Positions 48,566 to 62,500 of a stretch of DNA of 64,000 nt are shown here, piece after piece. The position numbers were made by a program, and so were the translations under genes. The stretch covers positions 33,978,001 through 34,042,000 of the forward strand of contig OX485806.1 of NCBI GenBank assembly GCA_950295325.1. Direction: 5' to 3'. The notes below the pieces were generated by a model, which saw nothing but the letters and a program-made list of their open reading frames with translations, ran no database searches and was not told where the DNA came from. How positions within the stretch are numbered: position 1 is the stretch's first letter; each line of letters opens with the position of its first letter. Source of the DNA: Polytrichum commune. Its lineage: Eukaryota; Streptophyta; Polytrichopsida; Polytrichales; Polytrichaceae.

Positions 48566-50670
48566 CTCTGAAGGCTCATTCGCATCTCCTGTTGGGCCAC
48601 CTTTTTGTGGCGGTTTCAAAAAGAGTCCACTTAAATGTGGCTAGTGAAGCACCTTGAGTACTTTGAGAGTAGTCTAAGTAAGCATTGAGGTGGGTCAACG
48701 CTTGGAGCCTAACCAGAGCTTACAATCATGTGAAGAGCTTGATGGTCTGATTTGAGGGAGACAACCATCCCAAGACTTGTCCAGGATATTAAAGATGTGT
48801 TGCACAGGGAAATCTCATAGGCATGCAAATATATCTGTACGTCGTGATGGGGTTGAAGGTGAGAGAAGAATCTGGCCCAACGGGTTCTGTAAAGGAAGAA
48901 GTCTGCACTGAAGTTGAAATTAGAACAACACTTTTCATTCCCTCCATGTGTAAATTGATTCTTTCTGAGATGTAGAAGGGTAGCATATCATCTGAGATGC
49001 TTCGTGTTGGTGGTTTGACAGACCAGGAAAAGGCACCAGAGGTTGGTTGTCCTAGCAATAGATCAATGGGTTCAGTGTGGATTCCTCTGTTTTGTTGGTT
49101 CTGGGGATGGTGGGGGAATTTGTTAATTCTATATTGAATGGTGATGTCTACATTTCTTGTTGGTCATTTGATGGCGAATGCACCTACTACAGTCATCTTT
49201 TCCAGAATGTGAATTGTGTGGAGGACTTTACCTTGATTGTAGTCGAGTATACCATCACACTAGTGCATACACCAGCTCGCAAGTTGAAGGAACAGAAGGT
49301 TTGGGAAAACTCTTCAACAGTGCTCAACTTTCTGCGTCTCATCAACCGGTGATGTTAGTAAACAACAGGCTGTTTAAATTTTATTGGAGTGACTCTGATC
49401 TCTTTACAGAAAGTACTCTTGTGTTGTTGCAAGCCAGGAGGCAGATTTCATTTGCAGTATTCCATTCTTTGTTGCATTCTCATCATGGACATTAGAGTGC
49501 CTTTTTTGAAAACAGTATACGCTCGTGAGTCATTGGTGATCATCGCTAAAGTGAGACGAGGAGCATTCAGCAATTCAGGGATGTTTCACTCTCTACATTC
49601 TGTTGAAAATCTGTAGTAGTTGCAGGAAAAATTATGAGAGACTTCACAAAAAGCTTTGTTACATCCCCTCCCTTCCTATCTGCCTTCATTTTCGCTTTGG
49701 CTACCTATATATCTGGCAAAGTGAAGAACAATTGGGGTGATACCATGGGCCTCAGCCATGGGCCGATTCACACTTCAGGTCTTCCTTATGCGGGGCGCTG
49801 CAACCTGTAGGTTACAGCAGTTTTAAATTCTCGGCAGGTCCAGTTAACTTACCAGGTGTAACAGGGATGTTGACTACCGCAGTGGCGTGAGGTCCTGACT
49901 CGTGTCTGTTGCTCTTACAGCTTCGTTACCATGGTTCATTTTGCATGGATTTTGCTCCAAACTGGACGGTTTGCTCCTCGTGCATCATCGTTTGTGTGTC
50001 AGCTCCGATAATTTCTAGCGAAACTCTTTGAGTTCAAAGATCTTTCCATGGAAGATTTCGGCATCAGTGGTAACTCGAATCTGGGTACTTTTACTAACTT
50101 GGGTTGGGTGACTGGTCGAGTGTTGTCACTGGATATCTTGGCAGTCGGGTTCTGAAAGAACGAGCGGTGGCGTTGGGCTCCAAATTTTGCTTCCTCGCAG
50201 CAAGTTGACATTGAAATTGACATGGAGAGGCTTGATACTCTCGTTATGTAGATTGCACACAAGTTTATTGACCTGGTCCCTTGATGTGCAACAATGAGAT
50301 ATGTCATTCTTGGCGGCAATGACCTAAGATCTGGCAATCTGAACTATAACCATCTCTTTGTCCATGTGATGGTGTCTCCTTTACTGCAAACTTTTAGAAG
50401 ACGACCTCAGAACTTTTGTACTATCTCCGGAGCAGGCAGGAAATCCATTTGCCTCAAATTGCCAGTGAGTAGTTAAGATCAGGACTTCGCTATGGGTGGT
50501 TGTGCTTGTTAGGGTAGTCTGCAGGGGTAACCTAGCTTCATTTCTTTCTTCTCTCATGTCCGGAGTGCTTGGTTTGGTTTTGATGTTCACATAGCCTCCA
50601 AGAGCACTTCAAGTCCCAGCCAAGGCATAAACCTAAATTTGAGATGGCAGCCTTTTGAAGGAAGAAAGAG
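48566..50670. other. PMT 3' flank and zinc-finger gene upstream region
   Basis: Just over 2 kb with no recognisable coding exon. It should contain the PMT 3' UTR and the promoter and leader of the next gene. The ORFs here (for example 49178-49495 plus, 50337-49999 minus) show no family motif. A TGA in frame 15 bases upstream of 50671 limits the zinc-finger gene on this side unless an extra 5' exon exists. Confidence 0.4.
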
Positions 50671-53403
50671 ATGGAAATCAGTGCATCTAGTAGGTTCAGG
50701 AACCGACCTCGCATGCTTATCTGCTACCTGTGTGGTCGGGAGTTTGGGAGCAAGAGGTTTCTATTCTTCTTTCGTTCCTTTCTCAGTTTCCTTGACCTCT
50801 GGTGACTCAATGTTGAACATTCTATTTGGGAAAATAAGAAATCCAAACATTAAGTTCTGTAAAAAAATTGCACCATCTTTGCGAGGCAAAAGAGTAAGCT
50901 CCATGACATGATGCTTTGGGTTTCAGTTTACCTATCCACATTCCGCAATGCCAGAAAAAATGGCTACTTGAGGAAGAGCAGAAGCCCAAAAAGGAGCGTC
51001 GTCCTCTTCCTCCACAACCTGCGGCGGAAAAGGCCATAAGGACTGGTGGTGCCCGGGCCATTGATGAATTCAACAGCGAGTAAGTATACAATGCTAAAAT
51101 CTCCAACCTATTATATTTGTTAGCTTGCTAAAAGAAAAAAAAATTCTGTCTACGTAGTGCTTAGTAAAAGGGTATTGAAGTTCACCAATCATCCTATTAA
51201 TATTCTGAAATTTTGGAAGTAATTGAGCAAACTCTGGAGATATGGAAAAGACGCATCAGCTACCACTGGGACGTCAACACATACTTTGTCCCAGCGATGT
51301 TGGCCATGGTCTTCGCAAGACCTAAAAGTTAATGATTCTGCACAAGAGAGTTTAATAGGTCAAATAGAATGGCCGTTTCGCATCGTGATGCAGGGCCTTT
51401 GCAGCATTTGAACAAACTTTGGAACAATGCCCCCACTGTCAACGACGGTTTCTGCCCAAGCCATTCAAGCATCACTCCAAGGCATGCACCGCACGGCATC
51501 CTGCAAAGCCTGCTGGCACTGGCCTCATTTCCAATTCTCTTTCGAATAGAATGACTCCTGGCCCAATTGCTGGGTCGAACCATGGAAATACAAGTACGTA
51601 CTATTCTGTTCTCAAATTCATCGAAATGGTGGTGCACAATCTATCATGCTGCCCAGTAGAGTAACATGAGAAGTCCCTGCTGCAAGTGAATGTCATTGGT
51701 TCCAGCGACCCAAGCATCAATACACGCACAATCAATGCGGATATTTACATATGTATGTCAAGCAAAGTTTTGAATCCCCAAAAGGGGTCCTTGTCACGTA
51801 GCACTTATTACATAATGCAACCATCAATCTTAACGAATTATAATAGCTGCAGAGCAGATTCCCACAATTTATTCGTCTCAATCTTGCAAGTGTTAGGCAG
51901 TTTTATAGTCCACTAACCTGACGTTATATTTGTGCTGATGCAGAGTTGCTACTTCCACAAAACAAGAGTGGTCTGTACAACCCGAGTATGAAACAAAAGA
52001 TTAGGAGTGCGGGGCTGCAGGAGGATGTCAATAAATATTCTCCAGTTGGCAGAGATGCTGTAAGGAGATTTTTTTTCCCTAGAGTTGGATCATGTTTAGG
52101 TGTCAGTTTGTGGATTGTGTAGGCAAGGGAATCACTGGTGCTTGATGAAGTTGAGGAGGAAGTGTGCTTCAAAAGAAGCAAAATACTTTTGTCATTATAC
52201 ATACATACATACATACAGCAGAAAATAATTGCACTGGGAATGGTATACAGTGAATTCCAAGCACAAAAATGCTGACAAGATGTCTTGTTGAGTCACAGGG
52301 CCAAAGCTCGAAGTCAAGCACTTCATGCAGCGAGTGTGGTACACAGTACCAGCAGCCTGATTCTAATTTTTGCTCTCAGTGTGGGAGCAAAAGGGTTGGT
52401 ATGTCAAGTTCATCTTTTTCAATTGAATCATGTGTGAGCCTTGGGGAGTGGTTAAGTTTTCAGATTGCTCATTAGAGTTACCCTTTGATTTAATGGGACT
52501 TTTTGTCGGGAGTTGGTCTCCCTATGAGTTTCTGTTGGTTGTTTTGAGTTGAACATCGATACTCTCTTTCCATTTGTGGTGCATTCTCGTAGATAGTATC
52601 TGAATTTGAATGAAGATCAACCTATTTCGGTTCATTGAGGGCCAAACTCATTTGAGCACCACTTGGCATGCCAAAATGAGTTTGACCCTCAATGAACCAC
52701 TATAGAATGTTCTTTGCTCAAACTCCACACTACCTCCAAGCATGCACTTGTAACTTACCAAACATGGAAGGTGTTGTACGCAAAACGACCAACTCCCGAC
52801 CAAAAGTCTCTTTGAATTAAAGCATAACTCTACTGTCTTTTTGCTGTCTTACTATGAGCTGGGCTGTAGTTGCTATAAGGTCTTAGTTGTAACAATCATT
52901 AGACTGGAAATTTTCCAACTTGTTTCTCTTGGATTCATCTGAGGTGATCAAACTTGTAGGTCTCTCCTCCATCAGACTCCTCAGTCTCTTGTATTTTCGC
53001 TAAGCGACTGGCATCTTTATGCACACCTGATATTGAATGGCGGCTCTCACTTACCAAATGGTGCCTGGTTAATGTGGATTTTGTTGGTTGAGATGGAGCA
53101 GGCAACAAGCAACATTTATCACACGTGTTTCACGATGTGAAGCAGCTGGGCAAGAGGAACCCTACACCCCTGAAAACCACCAATAGTCAGAATGTACTCT
53201 CTCCCCTTCAGCAGAACAAGAATGGATCTCTTCGTCAAAGATTAGACTTAGTAGAAGCCTCTCCACATGCAAAGCATCGTCAAACTGAATTCCACCCTCC
53301 TGTTCTTGTTGAGAATCTACGGTGCCTGAACTTGGGACAAGGTGGGCTGAAGAGGAACTTCATCCAAAGAAAGGACGTGCAACACTACGGAAGTCTCTTC
53401 TAG
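50671..53403 (+). CDS. Double C2HC zinc-finger and zinc-ribbon protein
   Basis: Six exons: 50671-50756, 50927-51079, 51394-51593, 51944-52059, 52299-52398, 53102-53403. Phase is kept at every GT-AG junction, giving 318 aa. Finger 1 uses C18, C21, H33 and C37; finger 2 uses C92, C95, H107 and C111. Both have the spacing C-x2-C-x11-H-x3-C of the zf-C2HC_2 (ZC2HC1-like) family. A second type of site follows: C195-x2-C198 and C210-x2-C213, a zinc ribbon (CSECGTQY ... FCSQCG). Finger 1 is followed by ERRPLPPQP, typical of the family. The C-terminal 100 residues are basic and polar without a known domain. Biochemical role is unknown in the family; RNA, DNA or protein binding is a guess. The start is supported by an upstream in-frame stop. 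The exon 5 donor could be 52394 instead of 52398, but only the latter keeps phase. Confidence 0.87.
52197..52218. repeat. (ATAC)n microsatellite
   Basis: Five to six atac units in the fourth intron of the zinc-finger gene. Confidence 0.8.
52629..52698. repeat. 70-nt intronic hairpin
   Basis: ggttcattgagggccaaact at 52629 pairs with the segment ending aatgaacc at 52698. The stem is 25 bp with one mismatch, and the 20-base loop includes the palindrome ttggcatgccaa. It lies in intron 5 of the zinc-finger gene. Confidence 0.8.
52705..52805. repeat. Left arm of 101-bp inverted repeat
   Basis: The arm beginning gaatgttctttgctc is, at close to 90% identity, the reverse complement of 53808-53908. 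It lies in intron 5 of the zinc-finger gene; its partner is downstream of the stop codon. Confidence 0.85.
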
Positions 53404-53807
53404 GTTGTTCCTCAACTTATAAGGGGCAGGTTGTCCATGTGACACTTTGACGACAGATTTTACAAATAAGCTTTTGGAGATGCTAATGTTGGAACTTGGC
53501 AAACTCTTAGAGTTTGATTGATGAAATTGACATCATAACATCACACAGAACTCTGGAATTAGTGTAGAGTGAGTTTATCTCCTGGAACTCCACTCTGTCC
53601 TTGTAGCACAGGGATCGTGTACAATATTAAACTATCACACAAGTGTGTTGAAGATGCTATAAAAGATCCACTCTCGTATTGGAACACACGCCAGAATCTA
53701 CCGTGTTTCTCCATATGTTCTGACTGTCTAGGACTCAGGGAAGGAGGAAGGCTACATTTCCAGTACAATTGTGCAATTATAAATTTATCCTCTTACTCAA
53801 CATGACA

Positions 53808-53908
53808 TCTGGTCAGGAGTTGGTTGTTTTGCATACAACACCTCCCATGCTTGGTAAGTTTTCGGTGCATGCTGGGAGGTAGTGTGGAGGTTTGGGCAAA
53901 GAACATTC
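53808..53908. repeat. Right arm of 101-bp inverted repeat
   Basis: Partner of 52705-52805, ending ggcaaagaacattc. It starts about 400 bp after the zinc-finger gene stop codon, probably in the 3' UTR or just beyond it. Confidence 0.85.
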
Positions 53909-56560
53909 CATATTGAGTTAAAGATAACTTGAATACCAGGAAGTTATCCACCAAGTCAAGGGTGAATGGGATGGGCCAGCCTCACACAACTTGACAGGGT
54001 ATAAGTTACTTTCCCTCACCTTCCTCCAGATTCCTTGCAGCAGTCGATATACTCGGTGCATTTCTGGAGCTTTAATGGCAGACGTTTTTCATCTGTCGGA
54101 AGGTGGTGTAACCTTGTTTGTGCACTCCTTGTCGTTCTACACAACCTGATTAGTTGCTACTTTCTGTCGATCCGTTTCGGTCTTCCAGAGAGAGATACCT
54201 GAAATGCACTAGCCAATGCTAGTTAAAGGAATGACAGGGACCTGTTCGAGTCATTCGTCGGAGCTGCAATCATTTCAAGAGATGGTACCAGTGGAAAAGA
54301 CCTATGTAAGGGCTTGAGGAACGTTGTTGACAACTTGAACATCCTGACAATTTGCAGCGGGGTAGTTTTGTGTCCATAGATAGTCACAGTTCCTCTGGCG
54401 AATTAAAGAGTAATAAGTGTGGTGGCTTAATTTTGGCAGGAAATATTTGCGTCCAACCACTGCATGATAACCTGCATCCTTTGAAGGGTGGGAAGGGTCT
54501 CGGCTGTTCTAGTGAGTCTGAAATTATGAGGAGCGACCTTAACGAGTTGAGGTGACCGAGGTCCTGAAGTATTTTAGCGCTGGTATTCGCGCCCACTGAT
54601 CACCTCTTCAGCGCAGTTTTCTGCTAAGTCTCTTCGGGTCTCTTCTGGTCTCATGTGAGCAGCTTTTGAAGACAAGGCGCCTGCCAATTTGCAGATTTAC
54701 AAAATTACGTATCAAAATTACGTGTATTTGCAGATTGGTATTTTTGCTCAGACTGAGGCAACAAATCTCTTTGTAACTACAAGCTGTAATTCTACATGTA
54801 GGTCCAAACCGATGCAGGCTCAGATGAATCTGAATTTTTCTGAAGTCTGTTTCCCAGAGACCTAATTTCACTTGGGAAGCAGTAGATTCACTGGGTCCCT
54901 ATACAAGCGTCTGAACATATAGCATCCGGTGAACAAGTTTTTGAAGACGAGATGCATACCTTGGATTACGCAAGCAGGCTCGTTGTGGCTCACAGCACGG
55001 TATGGTACTTCCGAGAAACTCAGAAGACTTTCATGGTGGTGAGACCTTGTCAAAAGCCCACTACCACAGGTCGCACTTCCAAGTTTGCCATAGTCATGAA
55101 AAAATGTTTTTGCAGCAGTTTGCGTGGTCAAGGAGTTTGCACGGACATTGCAAACTGGGATGAGCTGTTTGCTCTCGGACAGTTTCCTGCACAGAGATCT
55201 CTAAGTTTCTAATGTGCTCATAATTGTTTTTTCCAATTTCATCTGCCATATGAAAAGTTTCGTTGTCAGGTAGCAGATTTCGAAAGTTTGGTTGGGGTTG
55301 TGGGGACAGACGAGCTTTTGGAGAGCTCCAGAGAGTTTACTGACTAAAAGAAATGGTATCATCGAATCACATGTATCTACTAAAAGATGAGCTGTTCTGC
55401 CATAAAATGTTACAAAATGTGAACTGACATGTACCTCTTTCGAAGAGCTTAAGAAAAGCAATTACATTGTCATTCTTGATGGTGGCTAGACCTGAGCTAC
55501 CCAACACATCAAATCTTCACAAAAAAACCTTGTTGAGTAGATGTTGGAGTATGGATCCCGTAGAGAAACCACTTTTATCAGGAAATTTGGATTGATTTGG
55601 TGCATGAGGTGGTGTATATGTTCATTCTGCAATAGGATGATAGTAAAGTTTCTTATGCTAGGTGTGGCAGCGTATCTCAAACGCCGATGCACCATCAGAG
55701 AAATGGTCCTACACCTGCATATATAGGACGCCGTATTTGAGCTTGAGATTTTGTGAAACGTTAAATTTCTAAGAATATGACGGGGCGAATGGCCATGGAA
55801 CATTTGTACCTTTATATTTGATAGTTCTTCATAAGACTCGTTGACGTGCCTCGTTGTGGGTGGATCGATCTCTCTCTTGCCAGTGTATAGTAGATAGCAT
55901 CAGCTCTTTGGCGGTGTAGCCATCAGAAATCTGCGAGCAATTCGTTATTTCCAACCGTTAACTTTCTACCAACAATCCTCTGTTGCTATTTCTTTGCAGA
56001 CGGTTGCTTCCTTACAATACTTTATCATCATTCAGCATAGGCCATATTAGCCAGAACTTCAGGGCTTCGAAGACCGTGAGGCAGTCCTCGTCTAGGCCGT
56101 GTGCTTTGTGTTTATATTACTGCCTCATTAGTACTCCATAAAATCTGACATTTCGAATTGTATTTTCTTGTTCCTCGATGAATGCAGTCGATTGAGAGGG
56201 TGTGCATATCCTCGCAAAAACATAGCTTCCTCCAGGTTTCACGCGGCGGGTTGAAGTGCTTACCAAATTATGTCAGACGGATACTGAGTGCAATAGAACA
56301 CTAGTCAGGAACCCTGGAAGAAATTTTACTGGGTTTATTTGATTTGTACAACCCCTTTGTGTGGACATTGTAGTCAAAACATTCGATACATATATTACCC
56401 TTCTATGCAATTAGAAAAACCTAGAGACGTCTGCATCTGCTAAATCGGAGTCTTCCCGTTTCGAACCGTCGTGCAGATTTGCCAACTTGTCTAAATATGG
56501 TCGTTCACTACTAACTTGTAGATGTACGGAAAATGAGGAATCGTACTTCCTTAGTGAATG
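53909..56560. other. Intergenic DNA between convergent genes
   Basis: Should contain the 3' ends of the zinc-finger (+) and AARE (-) transcripts. ORFs on both strands of 60-105 codons show no recognisable family, and no repeat element was delimited. Confidence 0.45.
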
Positions 56561-59500
56561 TTACATGAATCTTCTCAGCCATATTGCAGTGTTGAGGTAG
56601 CCCTCAAATTCTGATTGAGGCCTGCATTGAAACATCAAAACTGTCAGCACTCAAGCTCAAAGAGGATACTGGTGCAAATTTTTTGATGAATAGCACTGCA
56701 ATGAGTGCAACCACAATATTCCGATTAGAAGGTTGATTTACCACAGATAATGTTTAAGAAGGTTGCATGAAAGCCTTGAAATATTTCGCTAGGTTGTTAC
56801 AACCAAACTAAGAAGCTTTCATAAGGGAATAAGATACGATTAACCAAGATCCTGTATATCTTTTGCAAAATGTGAAGACAAGCCAACAGAAAAGATGGGG
56901 TGAGGGGTCAACGCACCTGTCAATAGCATGGACATCATCTGGGAAGAGAATGATCTTCACCTCCAATCCACGCGCTCGCAATGCTTGCGCATACTGTCAA
57001 CAGATTTCTTGTCAGTTGAGCCATCCAAAGCCTACAGAATTATTTATGTGTTTGGGAAGGACTCAATAAAGATGCATGGCACTGGAACAAGAGATTCCGA
57101 GTACAGATCACCTTACGATGCATGACTGAATCAATTTGAAATGACAGCTCAACAGCTGGGCAAAATCTACACTGTTTATACACTAGTATGCACTATATCG
57201 CTTCTACAGTTGTATTCTAGTTTTACAGCTCCAAGTTTTGCCTTGGTATACACGACAAAGGAGTGATTGACTGATTATCTAACTTGACCTCTCTTGAACT
57301 GATGGTAGGGGTTAATTGTTCTCTGCTGCTGGATGGCAATCCACATCTCTCATGATAAAACGAATGTCCATTCAGTTTTTTTCCTGGTAACTTCCTAGCT
57401 TACCTGGAGACCATTAGACACTGGCACTCGACGGTCTTGGGCTCCAAGAATAAACAGAGTCGGCACCTTCACCTGCAAGAAGACGTGGAGGTATTTAACC
57501 ACTTCATATCTCCATATCCAAAAGGAAAGTACTAGAAACGCATGTCAACTATATTTAGTGCAACGATGACCATGGTCTGTAGTTTTCAACACTGTAAAAA
57601 TAATTTTCCTGATAGTTTCCTTATTTACTGACCAGTGCTTCAGATGTTTTGACCCGTCACTAGCAAACCGTGGACAAACCTTTGACAAATGGGCAATGGG
57701 TGAGCAATGATAAAGCACACGGAGGTCATTTGGAGAAGGTGCTTCAGAGTACGTCCCAAGAGCGTCTTTTCCACAGGCTTCAATATAGCACCAGTCAGGT
57801 ATGTCGGTGATGCCAACCATGGAGGAAATATTACACACTGGGCTTCTCAGAATGCCTGTTTGGAATTTGTCTGGTGCCTGTACACACACAACCAAGGAAA
57901 CATTACTCTCCTGTTGTTAAGAAGTGGAATACACGTGATTAGTGTAAAACTGGAAAAAGTCATTCACCTGGCCTATCAGGTGTGATGCCAGAAATCCCCC
58001 GTGAGAGCCACCTAGAACTGCAATTTTGGCAGGGTCTGCCAATCCAGACTGTATCACTTCATCCAGCGCAGCAAGTACGTCTGCCACATCCTGCCACATG
58101 CTCAAGAAACTAAGGAACTGATAATGTAGTCGTACAATCCAATAAACTACGATTACATGACACTCCCCAAAAAAACGGGGATTGGTGAATTCTAATACTT
58201 CCAGTAGTCATCAAGCTCAGAAATTGAGAAGTACTAAAAGAGGTACACAGATATAAACCTGATGACCGACATTCCCGGGTAGAGATTGCAGTGCTTCCTC
58301 TCCAAATCCTACCGAGCCCCTGCAATAGCAGAATAAGTTAACCCCCGTGGTTAAATCTTTTGTCTTGGCATCTTGAACATTAAGTAGTCAATTTGAATGG
58401 TACCTTTCACGTTTCATTTACAAAATCCTCTGAAAATGAGTATGTAGCACTGAAATTCCGGGAATACCTGTAGTTTACGTGAAGAAGGCTGTAACCCAAT
58501 GCTGAGAGGAAGGCTGCCGTCTTTGAGAAGTTTGTTTGCGTCACTGAGTGCGGCCCTCCATGTAAAACCACCACTAGTGGAGGAATCCTATCCGGTCCAA
58601 TAGAAGGCTTGCTATTGAAATTATTTGGTGATACAAAAATAGCCTCGAATGGATTCCTGGCACCTGTAGTGAATAAACGCATATAGCCTGTAAAACACAT
58701 CTAGGAAACTCTTAAAGACGTCGGATTTTCAACATGCACAGAATGAGAAGATGCATTCAGAAACATGTATACATCTCAGAAATGTGGCCCCATGTGCTTC
58801 TATTTACCTTCAGTCAAAGAATTTAGAGAATCTATTTGAGGAACAGGAATTTGAAGAATTTCGTAATGCATTGTTTGCATCGATAGTTCTACCTGCAAGA
58901 TCTCAGATAAATTAGTCATCTTGAAGTTGTTCTATCAAAGACAGACCAAAATAATATAGATAGAAGGAAGAACTGTGACAAATACCTCTTCAGCAAATTT
59001 CAGAGAGGGTATATTAATGTCGAACCAGCTCCACTCCTTGACTGTCTTCACTGGAGTACAAGTAGATAAATGTTGACCTAGCTTCAAGCTGTCAGGTTGA
59101 CTAGGGGAACTGACGACTGCAAGCACCAGAACCTTTATAAATAGATTTCAATAAAACCCGAAAGCTCATGTCCTCAGACCTTCCTAAACTCCCATCAATT
59201 CCAACGCAGCTATTCACTTGATCCATTAAGAGCAGAAAATGAAGTTAAAATACTATATAGGAAACGAGGTACACAATCTTGTTAGTGTTCAAAGAAGGTT
59301 TAATGCACAAGAAAAATCGACTGTCGACGGAACTACAATGTAGTCTAGGTGGAACTAAGTCAAGCAAAGTAATTTGCACACACACAAATATTCACCTGAA
59401 AACAAAGAATTATTTTGCAATCCAAGAAGATTCCACGATGATTGAGAATCAGCAGGGCTGACCCTTGTCACAGTGCCACTGCATCCACCAAGAGTGAAAA

Positions 59501-62500
59501 CCTCGCTCAATTAAAATTCCAGGTTCATTGAATTACATCATTAATTAGCTAGATCGTTTTTTTACAGAGTCTCCTCAAGACGATGATTAATCTAAAATTC
59601 AAGGAACATAGTGCCACTTCAAGAACACTCCCTACAGAAGATACATACAGGTCAGACTTATTCTGACCTTTCTATATGAATGCCAAGGATGACCTGGTGG
59701 CTGCGCCAGGCTGAAGAAAGTAGTAGCATTGAACTGTCCGACAACCATGGGTTGGCGATGAGATGGGAACAGTAAAGTCCCGGAAAACCATCCTTATCTG
59801 GGCTTTGCACGACATTGACCTGAAAGGTTTCGCCACGAAATCAAATTGAGAGAGTAATGTTTTTTAAGGATCCCTTCAGGTTCCCTATTTTTGTCACTAT
59901 GAACTTCTGTGCAGACGATCTTCTCTCACCTTATGTATACTAATCTTTCAAAATTAAGACTGAGTGTGCCCTACTTCAACCACGGTCTCCTTGGGCAAAT
60001 GAGGGAAAGTAAGAGAAAAGTCGGCAAGAACCTATTTCTAAGCACTCACTGACATACACATGGCCGAGTAACTGGGCCCCTTCTTACCACATTTTCGATT
60101 TTCAAAGGAGAGATAACAACTCCTGATGGCCATATCATAGAATGGAGAGAATTAGTAGCGCTATGCGCCCCACTGTCGACAGCTGCTTGGGAAGACAAAA
60201 ACACTAACATCTTCCCATCCGGACTGCAGGGACAAGAAGGAACAAGATGAGAATGATGAACCAGGTGCGCGTCTCCAGTCTTGTATCATGTTCCCTTCAC
60301 TCTATCAGAATAAACCTTATTTTTCGTCTTCCTATATTCCAAATTTGGACTCCTGGTGAGCACCGATGATCTTCTCCTTCACTTTTTCTTTTACCCCCTA
60401 CTGACATGAAATACGAGCAAAAACATAAGAGGCAATCCTCCGCAAGAATACTTTAGACATCTCTTGTATCAATTGGCAAGAGCTTAGTACCATAAAAGTA
60501 TTAGAGATCAAACCTGAAACGCGGGTAAGTGGCGCTACTCATGTCTTCTGTTAACTTGATTGCTTCTGCGGGTCGATATTTTTTTTCCGTACAGCAACAC
60601 ATGCAATACCTAGTGAGGAGTCAGCAGTGAGTACAACTTGAATTGTCTCAGAATATTGCAAAATCATGCAAAAAATATTAACTATCCTCAATTTTGAGCA
60701 GGTGAAACCAAATGAAGGTGTGCAGGCCCCAAAAACCACCAGAGCATACTAGCATCACAATCAACCGTGGGAGTCTCAGTCGCATCCCGATGGAATGACC
60801 AATTTGAGCATCTGATATGGATAAGGAGTAAAAGAGATCTTTCATAAAGTAGAAACCGTCTGCATTACACCCATGCTTGCAGGATCCAGTTAGTCATTGA
60901 CTTCACCTGTATCTTAATGACATATCATATCTCGAACTCATGACGACTGGACACAAGACACCGATCCAAGTCTCGAAGCTACTCTTGAACGATTCCAGAC
61001 GTACATAAGTAAACGAAATGAGTACTATTACTAATACTCTAATCCTTGACCGATATAACAGTTCAATTCGCTACTTTAAATCCAAGTACATAAGTGTCCA
61101 TGATCAGTCTAGATGACTGTTAGTGGTTTAGTATATAAAGAGTGACATTTTGCAGACAGTTTCGACCTGTACTCTTGACCTCAGTAGATTGTACACTTCA
61201 CTTGAATCAACAAATCAGACCTGCATTTGATTCACAGAATTGAAAATCCACGAATGGAATCTACCTGGCAGGTACTGGAGCTTCGACTGCATAAAGGTGA
61301 CAAGGTCTGTTGCAGCAGTACTTTATGCCAAGTTTCCGAGGGGTCCTGAAGTTGCTCGCAAAAGCAGACCAACCCACAAACACAAGATATTGTATCGCGC
61401 CCTCCGTACAATCTGTAGCAGCCGCACGCCCTCTAGGAGCCCAAACCACTTGTCCGGCACTCACATCCTTTGGAATTCCTCCCACAACCTGCACAGCCCC
61501 ACTGAGTACCAAGATAACATCAGAACTGGCTGAAAGAACCATAAATCTTAAAACCTTTAATAGGAATTACATTGTCAAGAATAACTTCTATTTTTTCTTA
61601 TCTGCGGGTTCTAAGTAATCTTCATAGTGTGAACAATTCTTTTGTCCACAGAAGTTTGTCGAATGCTTTTAGAAGGTGAGCATAACTCTAGGCATGGAAA
61701 CTCACTGAGTTCATCTTATTAATTTATTCTTAATTCAACTTGATCCAAAAAAACTAAGCTATATCCAATAATTTGGATTAGTACGTGCATCACTGTACCT
61801 GTAAACATTCATAACGAAAATCACAGGTCTCCTCTGCCCTGAATAGGCTTCTCCCCAATCTTCCATCCAATCCCCTTGTCCTGTCCACGCTCCTCCCTCT
61901 AGCGTATCACTGCTCATGTGCTCCGCCAGTGATGCACTCTGGCCGAATATAGGTCGCGGACACGCGGGTTCCTCTGCCACGTAAGCAATATACTCTTCGT
62001 CTTCGCTCCACGAAACACCTTCGAACCTATGAAGCAAAAACAGGGTTGACATGAGACTGATACCATCACTGCCTCCAAAACTTCTGAGAAAAACAACAAT
62101 GTTCAAACAAAGCTTACAATGAAACCGAAATCTGAATAGCATCTTTCAACCACTTTTGAATTTGCTTAGGAGTTCATCCGTTGAATTTCTGTGGGCTGGA
62201 TATATAAGGGGTTACTGGTCGTACCATCCATCAGAATAGATGGAGCCGTGCACAGACGCTGCCACAAAAATCTCTTTGAGAAGCTGTCCTGGACCCCATA
62301 TCTCAACCTTGGCTGCAGATGTCCCATTCTTGGCATTACGAACTAGAAGTAATTTTGCACCAGAGGGAGATGGAACAATCAGATCGACGTCACTAATCTC
62401 GAATGGGAAGGGCGACCACCGGTAGTCAAGAATTCTAGATGTCATTCCGTCAGGAATGTACACTGTTGACAGGAAAGTGCGTTTCTTATTTGCTGCGAGA

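Noticed and set aside
49999-50337. 112-codon minus-strand ORF
   Set aside because: No recognisable motif, and it lies in the presumed leader region of the plus-strand zinc-finger gene.
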